A stretch of 64,000 nt of DNA from Kocuria palustris (lineage in GTDB: Bacteria; Actinomycetota; Actinomycetes; Actinomycetales; Micrococcaceae). Numbering within the stretch: the first letter of the stretch is position 1; each line of letters opens with the position of its first letter. A program made the position numbers and the translations under genes. Below the pieces are notes generated by a model. The model did not search any database, had not been told where the DNA came from, and saw nothing but the letters and a program-made list of their open reading frames with translations. This document shows, one piece after another, positions 8,188-16,310 of the stretch. Location: assembly GCF_007666205.1 (NCBI RefSeq), contig NZ_VDOR01000006.1, positions 1 through 64,000 on the forward strand. Direction: 5' to 3'.

Positions 8188-9432
8188 ATGACTGCGAATG
8201 CGCTTCCCGGGGCCGCCGAGCCCGAGTACTCCGTGACCGACCCCCTGGACATCGACTACTACAGCCTCTTCGCCGAGATCCCCGAGGCCGATCGCCGGCT
8301 GTGGCGGAGGGCCCGGGAGGTCGGAACCGGTCTGCACGACCTGATGGCGGCCGCCTGGGATGCCCACGAGTACCCGGTCGAGGCCGTCGCCGCGCTCGGG
8401 GCTGCCGATCTGTTCGTCGACGGGCTCGAGCACCCGCAGCTCAGCTCCTGCTCCGCGCTGGGGGCCGGGCTGGTGAACATGGAGCTCTCGCGCATCGACG
8501 GCTCGCTCGGGACGATCGTGGCAGTCCAGGGCGGCCTCGCGCTGCGCAGCCTGGTCCTGCACGGCAGTCCCGAGCAGCAGAACCGGTGGGTGAGGCCGCT
8601 GGCCTCCGGCGAGGTGTTCGGCGCCTTCGCGCTCACGGAGCCGGACCACGGCTCGGATTCGGCGGGACTGGAGACCACGGCGACCCGCACGGACGAGGGC
8701 TGGACGCTTCGCGGGGCGAAGAAGTGGATCGGCAACGGCGCGGCCGGCGGTATCACGTTCGTCTGGGCGCGGGTGACCGACGACTCCGTGCCCGCCGATG
8801 AGTCGGGAGCCGCCGGCTCCGTGCGCTGCTTCCTGGTCCCGCAGGAGACTCCCGGCTACAGCGCCGAGGTCATCACCGGCAAGGGCGCGCTGCGGGCGAT
8901 CGACCAGGCGCTCATCCGGCTCGAGGACGTCGAGCTGCCCGCCGATGCCGTGCTGCCCGGGTCCCGCAGCTTCCGCGACGCCTCCCGGGTGCTGTACGCG
9001 ACCCGTTCGGGCGTGGCCTGGTCGGCGCTCGGACACGCGACCGGCTGCTTCGAGGCGGCCCTGTCCTACGCGCGGCAGCGTCGCCAGTTCGGACGCCCGC
9101 TGGCCGAGCACCAGCTCGTGCAGGAGCGGCTCACCCGGATGCTGTCCATGCTCACGGCCATGCAGCTCTACTGCACTCAGCTGGCCGCCGCCGAGACCGG
9201 CGGGCGGCTGCGGCCCACGCAGGCCTCGCTGGCCAAGTACCACAACACCCGCACGGCCCGGGCGATCGCGGCCGAGGCCCGGGACCTGATGGGCGGCAAC
9301 GGGATCCTGATCGACAACGGCGTGATGCGGCATCTGGCCGACATCGAGGCGATCCACACCTACGAGGGCACGGAGTCCGTGCAGGCGCTGCTGATCGGCC
9401 GCGACCTGACCGGCTTCAGCGCCTTCGGCTGA
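8188..9432 (+). CDS. Acyl-CoA dehydrogenase (glutaryl-CoA-dehydrogenase-like)
   Basis: A 414-residue FAD-dependent enzyme that introduces an alpha-beta double bond into an acyl-CoA. The flavin/substrate-binding AFALTEPDHGSDS segment, the RRQFGRPLAEHQLVQERL helix and the C-terminal TYEGTESVQALLIGRDLTG motif are present. Glu393 of that motif is the likely catalytic base, in the position used by glutaryl-, isovaleryl- and short-chain-type relatives. The C-terminal segment most resembles the glutaryl-CoA dehydrogenase branch, but the substrate is uncertain. The start at 8188 is favoured over 8155 because of the -10 hexamer 6 bases upstream. Likely controlled by the adjacent TetR protein. Confidence 0.9.
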   Translation: MTANALPGAAEPEYSVTDPLDIDYYSLFAEIPEADRRLWRRAREVGTGLHDLMAAAWDAHEYPVEAVAALGAADLFVDGLEHPQLSSCSALGAGLVNMELSRIDGSLGTIVAVQGGLALRSLVLHGSPEQQNRWVRPLASGEVFGAFALTEPDHGSDSAGLETTATRTDEGWTLRGAKKWIGNGAAGGITFVWARVTDDSVPADESGAAGSVRCFLVPQETPGYSAEVITGKGALRAIDQALIRLEDVELPADAVLPGSRSFRDASRVLYATRSGVAWSALGHATGCFEAALSYARQRRQFGRPLAEHQLVQERLTRMLSMLTAMQLYCTQLAAAETGGRLRPTQASLAKYHNTRTARAIAAEARDLMGGNGILIDNGVMRHLADIEAIHTYEGTESVQALLIGRDLTGFSAFG

Positions 9433-9442
9433 GTCCCCTTCT

Positions 9443-9460
9443 CCGCCCGGGGCCGGGCGG
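9443..9460. terminator. Small hairpin between convergent genes
   Basis: CCGCCCGG and CCGGGCGG form an 8-bp perfect stem around a 2-nt loop in the 37-bp gap between the acyl-CoA dehydrogenase stop and the stop of the convergent aldolase-like gene. It may stop transcription from both sides; there is no clear T tract. Confidence 0.4.
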
Positions 9461-9469
9461 GCGGTCTCG

Positions 9470-10603
9470 TCAGCGGTTGAGGCCGCGGGCGGCCACGTGC
9501 CAGGTCTCGAGCACCGCGGCGGCATCGATCACCGTCACGGAGTCCACCAGGTTGACCGTCTGGCACACGTGGTTCGGGATCACGCGCACCTGCTCGCCCA
9601 TGGCCGGCAGCGGTTCCTCCGCGGGCAGGACGACGGTCGCATGGTGCTCGGACAGCGCCGTGATGCGTGCTCGCGGGTGGTTCGGCAGGCGCCCGAAGCC
9701 GCTGGCCCAGGCCGGGCGGTCGCTGCCCAGGACCTTCGATCCCGCATCCAGGATGATCCTGCGCAGGGGCTCCCCGTCGGGGCCGTCGTGGTCATGGCGG
9801 GAGACGACGGTCGACACGACCGACAGCGAGACGCCCTCGATGCCGATGCGGCCCAGCTCGAGCTGCTGGGCATCACCGAAGACGTAGACGCCGGGGCGGA
9901 TCTCCTGCGCGGCGGTGGGCCCGTCGACCTCCGCGGTCGGCGTCGAGCCGCCGCTCAGATGCACGATCTCGTGCCCGGCCTCCCTCAGTCGACGGGCGGC
10001 GCCGGCCAGGATCTCGCTCTCCTGCTCCGCCACCGGGGTCTCCTGCCCGGGGGCGTAGCTGTGGCCGGGGAAGGTGAAGACGCCGTCGAGGCGGACGCCG
10101 AGATCGCGGGCGCGCGCAGCGATCGCGAGAGCCTCGTCGGGCATGGCGCCGCTGCGGTGGTGGCCGCTGTCGACCTCGAGGGACACGGAGATCGGGGCGC
10201 CGTCGAGCTCGCGGGCGATCTGCTCGACGGCCTCGACCGAGTCGGTGCCGATCCGCAGCCGCACCTTCTCCGCCAGGATCCGCAGCCGGACCGCGCTGCG
10301 CATGTCGACCCACAGCGGGTAGGCGATGAACAGGTCCTCGACCCCCGAGCCGGCGAAGACCTCGGCCTCGCCGATCGTGGCCACGGTCAGCCCCACCGCC
10401 CCCGCGGCGATCTGCCGACGCGCGATCTCGGGCATCTTGTGGGTCTTGGCGTGCGGGCGCAGGGACAGCCCCCGCGCCTGCGCCGAGGCGGCCACACGAA
10501 CGATGTTGGCCTCCAGGATGCGGCGATCGACCACCACGGCCGGGGTGGCCAGAGGCAGGTCGGGGAGGTGCTGGGCGGGGAAGTCCACGTGCGCTTCGGT
10601 CAT
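9470..10603 (-). CDS. D-threonine aldolase / D-serine dehydratase-like PLP enzyme
   Basis: A 377-residue fold-type III (alanine-racemase-like) PLP enzyme. Lys53 in RPHAKTHK is the expected PLP-binding lysine, and the C-terminal IPNHVCQTVNL supplies the His/Cys metal ligands seen in D-threonine aldolases and DSD1-type D-serine dehydratases. Such enzymes cleave or dehydrate D-beta-hydroxy amino acids. The two activities cannot be separated from sequence alone. TAGGGT at 10610-10615 lies 6 bases before the ATG, suggesting a leaderless transcript of its own. It is convergent with the acyl-CoA dehydrogenase and functionally isolated. Confidence 0.85.
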   Translation of the reverse strand: MTEAHVDFPAQHLPDLPLATPAVVVDRRILEANIVRVAASAQARGLSLRPHAKTHKMPEIARRQIAAGAVGLTVATIGEAEVFAGSGVEDLFIAYPLWVDMRSAVRLRILAEKVRLRIGTDSVEAVEQIARELDGAPISVSLEVDSGHHRSGAMPDEALAIAARARDLGVRLDGVFTFPGHSYAPGQETPVAEQESEILAGAARRLREAGHEIVHLSGGSTPTAEVDGPTAAQEIRPGVYVFGDAQQLELGRIGIEGVSLSVVSTVVSRHDHDGPDGEPLRRIILDAGSKVLGSDRPAWASGFGRLPNHPRARITALSEHHATVVLPAEEPLPAMGEQVRVIPNHVCQTVNLVDSVTVIDAAAVLETWHVAARGLNR

Positions 10604-10770
10604 GCCCCGACCCTAGCGCCGGGCCCCGCATCTCGAGCCGGCGGTCCCGCGGGGCACGTGGGCGGCGGCATCCGTGGAGCATCTGCGCAGGTCAGCACCT
10701 TGCGGCGGCTCACAGGACCCCGTCCCGCTCTTTGCGGGACATGTCACTCGAAGTCCTCTACGGTGGAGGC

Positions 10771-11664
10771 ATGATCCCGCTGACTCCTCTGCAGGCCAGT
10801 CCGTTCACCGCCGTCGGAGATCTCCCGCTGCACCCGCTCGTGGTGCATGTGCCGGTGGTGGTCCTCCCGCTCACGGCGATCCTGCTGATCGTCGCGGCGA
10901 TCGCCCCCGCCGTGCGCCGACGCGTCCTGGGCCTGTCCGTGCTCGGCGCGGCGCTCGGGCTGATCGGAGTCGTCTTCGCCCTGATCTCCGGCGACGCCTT
11001 CGCTCAGCAGGTGGGCCTGCCGGAGCAACACGAGAGCGCCGCCCACCGGCTCCTCGCCGCCTCGATCATGATGCTGATCGCCTCGCTCGCGTGGTGGGTG
11101 AGCAGGCTCGCGGCCGATCGCTCGGCCGCCGCCGGCGGAGCGCGGGGCGGTGGCGGAGTGCCGGGCCGCGGCGCCGACGCGTCGTCCCGCGTGCGCGAGG
11201 CGGAGACCGCCGACGGCGGCAGCACCCGTGCGGAGGGCCGTTCGGGATCCGGCGTCCTCCCGATGATCCTGGGGATCGTGAGCGCCCTGGCCGGCGCGGC
11301 CGTGCTGATCTTCGCCGTGCAGACCGGGCACACCGGTTCGCAGGCGGCATGGTCCGGGGCCGTGGCCACGGGCGATCCGGCGGGCACGAGCTCCGAGCAG
11401 GACGCTTCGGGGGCTGAGACGGAGACCGCGAGCTACACCATGGACGAGGTCGCCGGGCACGACAGCCCCGAGTCGTGCTGGGCTGCGATCGACGGCGGCG
11501 TCTACGACCTGACCGACTGGGTCGGCCGGCACCCCGGCGGCGAGGGCCCGATCGAGTCGCTGTGCGGGACCGACGGCACCGAGGCCTTCACCGAGATGCA
11601 CGAGGGCAACGACCGGGTGGCCGAGCAGCTCTCCGAGTTCCGCCTGGGCGAGCTCGCCGCCTGA
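10771..11664 (+). CDS. DUF2231 membrane domain fused to a cytochrome b5 domain
   Basis: A 297-residue two-part protein. Residues 1-115 resemble DUF2231 (LHPLVVHVPVVVLPL opening and four hydrophobic segments), and a further membrane helix spans about 163-183. A flexible linker leads to a C-terminal cytochrome b5-type haem domain from about residue 221, with both expected haem ligands: His254 in HPGGE and His277 in EAFTEMHEG. The haem domain is predicted outside the membrane. It is probably a membrane haem carrier or electron-transfer protein (inference). TACGGT at 10759-10764 ends 6 bases before the ATG, so leaderless expression is likely and the upstream in-frame start at 10732 is not preferred. 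Confidence 0.78.
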   Translation: MIPLTPLQASPFTAVGDLPLHPLVVHVPVVVLPLTAILLIVAAIAPAVRRRVLGLSVLGAALGLIGVVFALISGDAFAQQVGLPEQHESAAHRLLAASIMMLIASLAWWVSRLAADRSAAAGGARGGGGVPGRGADASSRVREAETADGGSTRAEGRSGSGVLPMILGIVSALAGAAVLIFAVQTGHTGSQAAWSGAVATGDPAGTSSEQDASGAETETASYTMDEVAGHDSPESCWAAIDGGVYDLTDWVGRHPGGEGPIESLCGTDGTEAFTEMHEGNDRVAEQLSEFRLGELAA

Positions 11665-11696
11665 TCCCGCGCGCAGCGCTCGGCGCTGAGCTTCCC

Positions 11697-11731
11697 GTGG
11701 TCCGGATCGGTCAGTCCCCGATCCGGACCAC
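11697..11731. terminator. Bidirectional hairpin terminator containing the ATPase stop codon
   Basis: GTGGTCCGGATCGG (11697-11710) and CCGATCCGGACCAC (11718-11731) form a perfect 14-bp stem with a 7-nt loop between convergent genes. The loop begins with the stop codon of the minus-strand ATPase gene, so the gene's last codons form one arm of its own terminator. Confidence 0.75.
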
Positions 11732-14350
11732 GGCCGTGTCCGCGACCGCCGCGAAGCGCTCGGGGGTCGCGGTCAGCAGGATGACCTGAGCCTGGCGCCC
11801 CGCGGATTCGAGGGCCGCGGCCAGGCTCACGAGGCGCTCGGGATCGGTATGCCCCAGAGCGTCGTCGAAGATGACGGGCACCCCGTCCACGGGATCCACC
11901 AGCGTGGCCACGGCCAGACGCACCAGCACCGCGAGCTGCTCGCGTGCGCCCGTGGACAGCGAGGCCTCGTCGATCCACGAGCCGTGCATGAACCGCCGGG
12001 TCACCTCCAGGTCCTCGTCGAGCTCGACCTGGAAGCTCGAGCCGAACACGTAGGACCCCAGATGCTCCAGCCGCTTGCGGAACGGCTCGGTGTAGCGGCG
12101 GTGGGCCTCTGCCTGGAACTGCTCCATGGTCTCGGCCAGCAGCTTGGCGGCCGCCGCCCGGCGCAGGTGCGAGCGCAGCTCCCGGGAGACGGCGCGCCGC
12201 TGCGTGAGCGCGGTGTCGAAGGCGCTCTGCTTCTCGTCCCGGTCCAGCGCCGTCAGCGCACCGCGCGACTGGGACCTCTGATCCCGCGCGCGGTCGAGCT
12301 GCTGGCGCAGGCTCTGGGCCCGGCGCGCCATGGCCCCCTGCTGCTGCAGCACGTGCTCGGCGTCCTGCTCCTCCCATTCGCGCTCGAGCTGCTCGCGCGC
12401 CGACTGCACGCGGGCCAGCTCCGCGGCCGCGCTCGCGGCGGCAGCCTCCAGATCCTCATCGCCGATCCCCTCGCGGTCCCGGGCGAGCTGTGCCCTGGCG
12501 GCGCCGGCGATGTCGCTCTGCGCCTGCTGCGAGGCGAGGGCCGCCCCGAGCTCCTCGCGACGGGCCGAGAGCGCGGCGTCCGCGCCCGCTGCCGCATCCC
12601 GAGCCGACTCCAGCTCGACGCGAGCGGCCTCGGCGGTCTCGTCGGCGTCCTGCAGCGCGGCGGCTGCCTCCTCCGCATCGACGAACCGCGGGAGGGCGTC
12701 GTCGGCGTCGTGGGCCTCGTCGGCCGGCGCGGCCGCGAGCCGCTCGTGCTCGCGCCGCAGCTCCGCCTCGTCGCGCCCGGCCAGCACGAGGGTGCGCCGG
12801 TCCTCCAGGGAGCGGCGCTGCCGCTGCGTCTCCGTCTGCATCCGCAGCCGCTCGCGGGCCTCCTGGGGGGATCCGACCTCCCAGCGGCGCAGCGCCTGGG
12901 TCAGCGCGTCCTGGGCCTCGTCCAGCCGGCGCCGGCGGGTCTCCCGACCCTGTTCGGGGGCCACGGAGACGCGCAGCCGGCCCGGCAGCTCGATGTCGAC
13001 CGGCTCCGTCACCGCCTGAGTCGTGGATGCCTCCGCCGCGAGCTCGACCACGTCGTGGCCCAGGCGCACGGAGCGGGGCTCGCCCAGGGCCGTGACGGTG
13101 AGCTGCGCCGACCCGGCCTCGAACTGCGCACGGGCCGTCTCCGCCGCGCGCTCGGCGGCATCGATCTCATCGACGGCCTCCTGGGTGATCGGAGCGTCCT
13201 CGGGGGAGCCGAGCTCCGTCAGCTGCTCAGCCACCTGATCGAGCTGAGTGACGGCCTCGGCGAGCTCCGCGGCTCGCCGTCGGTCCTCGACGAGGCGCTG
13301 GGCCGTGCGGATCTGCCGGACCCGCCGGCGGGCGGCCTCGTCCCGTGCGCGCGCCCCCTCGAGCGCCTCCCGGCGTGCGCTCACGTCCTCCTGCGCTGCG
13401 TCCGCCCTGGTCCGCAGCGACTGCGCCCTGTCCTCGAGCTCGGCCGCTGTGCGCTCGGCCTGATCCGCCTGCCCGCGGCGCCGAGTCCGCTCGTCGGCAT
13501 CGAGGCGCTTCTGCTGCGCCCGCGAGGCGGCGACCTCGGCTTCGGCGTCGGCCTTCTCCCGTCGGGCCTTCAGCTCCTGCAGCGACTCCGCCGCCGAGCG
13601 CGCCGCCTCGGCCTCCTGGTCGGCGGCGGCCGATGACCGCTGGGCGGCCGTGAGGGCGCGCTCGTCCCGCTCGAGGCGCTCCTCGGCCTCGAGCAGGCCG
13701 GCGAGCTCGGCGTCTGCCTTCTCGTGCTCCGCGACGGCCTGGGCGTACCGGTCCCGCAGGGCCTTGGTGGGAGCGGACTCCCGGCCGGTCGCCGTCCAGT
13801 ACCGGTCGCGCTCGGCCTGGGCGAGTGCCAGCAGGCTCGACCCGGACTCGCTCTGCGCGCTGCCGCCGCTGACCTGCTCCAGAGCCGACCGCAGCGCCGA
13901 GGAGTCGGTCAGCGGCATCGAGCCCGAGCTCGACCCCTGGAGCATGCGCAGGACGCTCCACAGCGTCTGATCGGACTGCTCGCGGAGAGCGACGACCGCA
14001 TCGTGGGCCTCCCGCCCGGACAGCGCCTCGCCTGCTCGCGGCCCCTCCAGGAAGCGCAGCGTGGTCTTCTTGGCCTTGATCCAGTGCTTCCGGTAGAGCA
14101 GGCGGTGGCCCCCCAGGGAGAACTCGGCCTCGACCGCGATCCCGAGATCGTCGCCCACGGGGTTCGCGGCCTTGACCGCTCGGCTCCCCGAGGAATCGGG
14201 GGCATCGAGCAGGAGGTCGAAGGCCTCGATCATGGAGGACTTGCCGCTCTCGTTGCGGCCCTGCAGCACGGTGATGCCGGTGTCCGGGAATTCGACGGTG
14301 CGCTCGCGGACGCCCTTGAAGCTGTCGACGCGGATGCGATGGATCCTCAT
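11711..14350 (-). CDS. SMC/SbcC-like coiled-coil ATPase (YhaN-type)
   Basis: An 879-residue P-loop ATPase of the Rad50/SbcC/YhaN group, likely the DNA-binding ATPase partner of the upstream nuclease. Walker A is GRNESGKSS at 31-39, the ABC signature LSTGAREQL begins near 798, and Walker B is VPVIFDDALGHTD with acidic pair 829-830. Two long Ala/Glu/Arg-rich coiled coils flank a central beta-rich insert (about residues 410-470), where SbcC/Rad50 would carry a zinc hook; no CxxC hook is visible. The ATG at 14350 overlaps the nuclease stop by four bases, so the two are coupled. Role in DNA repair or defence is inferred from the family. Confidence 0.88.
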   Translation of the reverse strand: MRIHRIRVDSFKGVRERTVEFPDTGITVLQGRNESGKSSMIEAFDLLLDAPDSSGSRAVKAANPVGDDLGIAVEAEFSLGGHRLLYRKHWIKAKKTTLRFLEGPRAGEALSGREAHDAVVALREQSDQTLWSVLRMLQGSSSGSMPLTDSSALRSALEQVSGGSAQSESGSSLLALAQAERDRYWTATGRESAPTKALRDRYAQAVAEHEKADAELAGLLEAEERLERDERALTAAQRSSAAADQEAEAARSAAESLQELKARREKADAEAEVAASRAQQKRLDADERTRRRGQADQAERTAAELEDRAQSLRTRADAAQEDVSARREALEGARARDEAARRRVRQIRTAQRLVEDRRRAAELAEAVTQLDQVAEQLTELGSPEDAPITQEAVDEIDAAERAAETARAQFEAGSAQLTVTALGEPRSVRLGHDVVELAAEASTTQAVTEPVDIELPGRLRVSVAPEQGRETRRRRLDEAQDALTQALRRWEVGSPQEARERLRMQTETQRQRRSLEDRRTLVLAGRDEAELRREHERLAAAPADEAHDADDALPRFVDAEEAAAALQDADETAEAARVELESARDAAAGADAALSARREELGAALASQQAQSDIAGAARAQLARDREGIGDEDLEAAAASAAAELARVQSAREQLEREWEEQDAEHVLQQQGAMARRAQSLRQQLDRARDQRSQSRGALTALDRDEKQSAFDTALTQRRAVSRELRSHLRRAAAAKLLAETMEQFQAEAHRRYTEPFRKRLEHLGSYVFGSSFQVELDEDLEVTRRFMHGSWIDEASLSTGAREQLAVLVRLAVATLVDPVDGVPVIFDDALGHTDPERLVSLAAALESAGRQAQVILLTATPERFAAVADTAVVRIGD

Positions 14351-15615
14351 GCTCGCTGCCCTCCGCTCAGCCGCACGAGGAGTCTCAGAGCATCCTGCGC
14401 CGTCTCGTGCAGCGGCGGCGGTGCGGGCTCGGCCAGCAGCTCGTCCTGCTCCGCCTGCTCCGCGAGCGACTCCGCCGACTCCCCGGGGGAGGCCTCTCCG
14501 CCGCCCGCTGCGCCCCCGGAGACGGCAGCAGGGGCGCCGCGCTGCGAGAGCTCCCGCAGCTGCTCGAGGGCCTCCTGCGCGAAGCCGCCCAGCGAGAGCT
14601 CGGCGAGCTCGTCGTCGTCCGGGAGGATCACCAGCTCGGTGCGGCGCTCCCAGGCCTCCAGCGAGGCGAACAGGGAGCGGCGCGAGTCCAGCACCTGGTC
14701 CAGCTCGGCGGCCTGGCCGACGGTGAGCGCCCCGGTCAGGGCGGTCTTGACCAGGGTGCGCTCCTTGGGATCCAGAGCGTCGAGCCGGGCCGCAAGGGCC
14801 CGGATGTCCTCCGGGCCGTCCAGCTGCTGCCGGATCACGATGTGCTCCCACCGCCCGACCTCATGAGCGCGCACCCGGACCTGGTCGTCAGCGGGAGCCG
14901 AGGGATCGATCTCCACCTCCAGGACCTGGCCGCGCCCCCGCTCGTGGAAGCTCGTGGTCTCGTGCGCGCCCGAGTACTGGATGGCGCCCGAGCCGTCCTG
15001 CGGCCAGCGGATGTGGCGGTCGCCCAGGGCGACGTAGTGGATGCGCCCGTCCTGCAGGGCCTGATCCAGCGGCGCGCGGCGCACCGTGACGGGGGAGTCG
15101 GCATCCGGGTCCAGCTCCTCGAGCATCCCGTGGCCCACCACGATCCGCACGGTGCCGTCCGCGGGCAGGCCCTCGAGGGCCGGGGCGACGGGGTCGCCGT
15201 CGGGCTTGCGCGTGCGCCACGGGGCGCCCACGATCTCCACGCCGTCGGCGACCGCGACCGGTGCGCTGTCCCGCAGCACCGACGCGTTGGGCGGCAGGCG
15301 GTCCGCCACGGCGGGGGTGTCCCACAGCGACCCCGCTCCCAGGGGGTCGTGATTGCCCGGCAGCAGGTGCACGGGGACCGCAGCGCTGCCCATGGCCTCC
15401 AGGGCCCGGCCCAGGTCCCGGGGGCTGAGGTTGGCGTGGTCGAAGACGTCCCCGGCGACGACGACGAACGCGCAGTCCCGCTCCCGGGCCAGTTCGAGCA
15501 GCCGCCGCACGGTGTCCGCCCGATCGGCCGTGAACCGGGGCTGGGCCTCGCCCTCCAGATAGTGCCGGGTCATGCCCAGCTGCCAGTCGCTGGTGTGCAG
15601 GAATCGAACGGTCAC
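14347..15615 (-). CDS. SbcD/Mre11-like metallophosphoesterase (YhaO-type nuclease)
   Basis: A 422-residue calcineurin-like phosphoesterase, probably the nuclease subunit of a complex with the downstream ATPase. Metal-site motifs occur in order: HTSDWQLG (Asp10), GDVFDH (Asp56), GNHD (88-91), GHG (161-163) and GDRH (198-201). The usual second ligand of motif I (DxH) is Gln12, and the usual GHxH motif is GDRH, so the metal site departs from textbook SbcD. The GTG at 15615 follows GGAGG with a 7-base gap and is preferred over longer in-frame starts. The C-terminal third is acidic, probably the ATPase-binding and capping region. Confidence 0.87.
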   Translation of the reverse strand: MTVRFLHTSDWQLGMTRHYLEGEAQPRFTADRADTVRRLLELARERDCAFVVVAGDVFDHANLSPRDLGRALEAMGSAAVPVHLLPGNHDPLGAGSLWDTPAVADRLPPNASVLRDSAPVAVADGVEIVGAPWRTRKPDGDPVAPALEGLPADGTVRIVVGHGMLEELDPDADSPVTVRRAPLDQALQDGRIHYVALGDRHIRWPQDGSGAIQYSGAHETTSFHERGRGQVLEVEIDPSAPADDQVRVRAHEVGRWEHIVIRQQLDGPEDIRALAARLDALDPKERTLVKTALTGALTVGQAAELDQVLDSRRSLFASLEAWERRTELVILPDDDELAELSLGGFAQEALEQLRELSQRGAPAAVSGGAAGGGEASPGESAESLAEQAEQDELLAEPAPPPLHETAQDALRLLVRLSGGQRA

Positions 15616-15748
15616 GATGTGCCTCCAGGGGGCGGTCCGGCGGGTGCGGGGCGGGGAAGCGATCTGCTCTTCGAGGCTAGGAAGGGAGTCCGACATCACA
15701 AGCGGGAGATGCCGTGCGGCTCGGCGGCCGCCCACCCGAGCGATCCCG

Positions 15749-15754
15749 TAGATT
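15749..15754 (+). promoter_or_regulatory. Candidate -10 for the LapA-like gene
   Basis: TAGATT lies about 80 bases before the ATG at 15835, inside the 219-bp divergent gap with the nuclease gene. No matching -35 is obvious. Nothing else is recognised in the gap. Confidence 0.4.
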
Positions 15755-15834
15755 GTCCGCACACAGCACGCCGCGCAGGCCCCGGCCCGGATGCGCCCGC
15801 CGTCGTCCGCGCCGCCGACCCCGAGGAGACCCCC

Positions 15835-16284
15835 ATGTCCCAGAACGCGCCTCAGAACCCCTCCGGCAGCCCGGCGGAGCCCCCGGCGGGCAGCCCGGTC
15901 TCCGAGCCCGCGCCGCAGACCCGCTCGGACGCCCCGGTGCGGGAGCCCGCGTCCGAGCGCGGCGCCGCCCGCCGGGCGCCGCAGACCGATCCGAAGCTCG
16001 ACGGCCACAGCTCCGGGCCCGGCGCCGGGGTCTGGGCGGCGCTGATCGTGGGCATCCTGGTCCTGATCGTCCTGCTGATCTTCATCCTGCAGAACATGGA
16101 GGATGCGACGATCCACTTCATGTCATGGACCTCGTCGATGCCCACGGGCGTGGCCATGCTGCTGGCGGCGATCGCCGGCGCCCTGGTCATGGGACTGGTC
16201 GGCTCGGTGCGCCTGTTCGCCGTGAACCGCCGCGTGCGCAGGCTCGAGAAGGAGCGCGAGCGCATCAAGTCCACGCTGGGCTGA
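15835..16284 (+). CDS. LapA/DUF1049-like two-helix membrane protein
   Basis: A 149-residue protein with a Pro/Ser/Ala-rich disordered N-terminus (1-62), transmembrane helices at about 66-86 and 104-125 joined by a short loop, and a charged C-terminal coiled coil (130-147). The QNMEDATIHF segment after helix 1 is typical of the LapA domain (DUF1049) found in envelope-assembly proteins. The exact role in actinobacteria is unknown. The ATG at 15835 follows GAGGAG. It is followed after 26 bases by the diacylglycerol-kinase-like gene, possibly in the same transcript. Confidence 0.75.
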   Translation: MSQNAPQNPSGSPAEPPAGSPVSEPAPQTRSDAPVREPASERGAARRAPQTDPKLDGHSSGPGAGVWAALIVGILVLIVLLIFILQNMEDATIHFMSWTSSMPTGVAMLLAAIAGALVMGLVGSVRLFAVNRRVRRLEKERERIKSTLG

Positions 16285-16310
16285 GCGCCCCGGCTCCAGC
16301 GGCTCGATCG

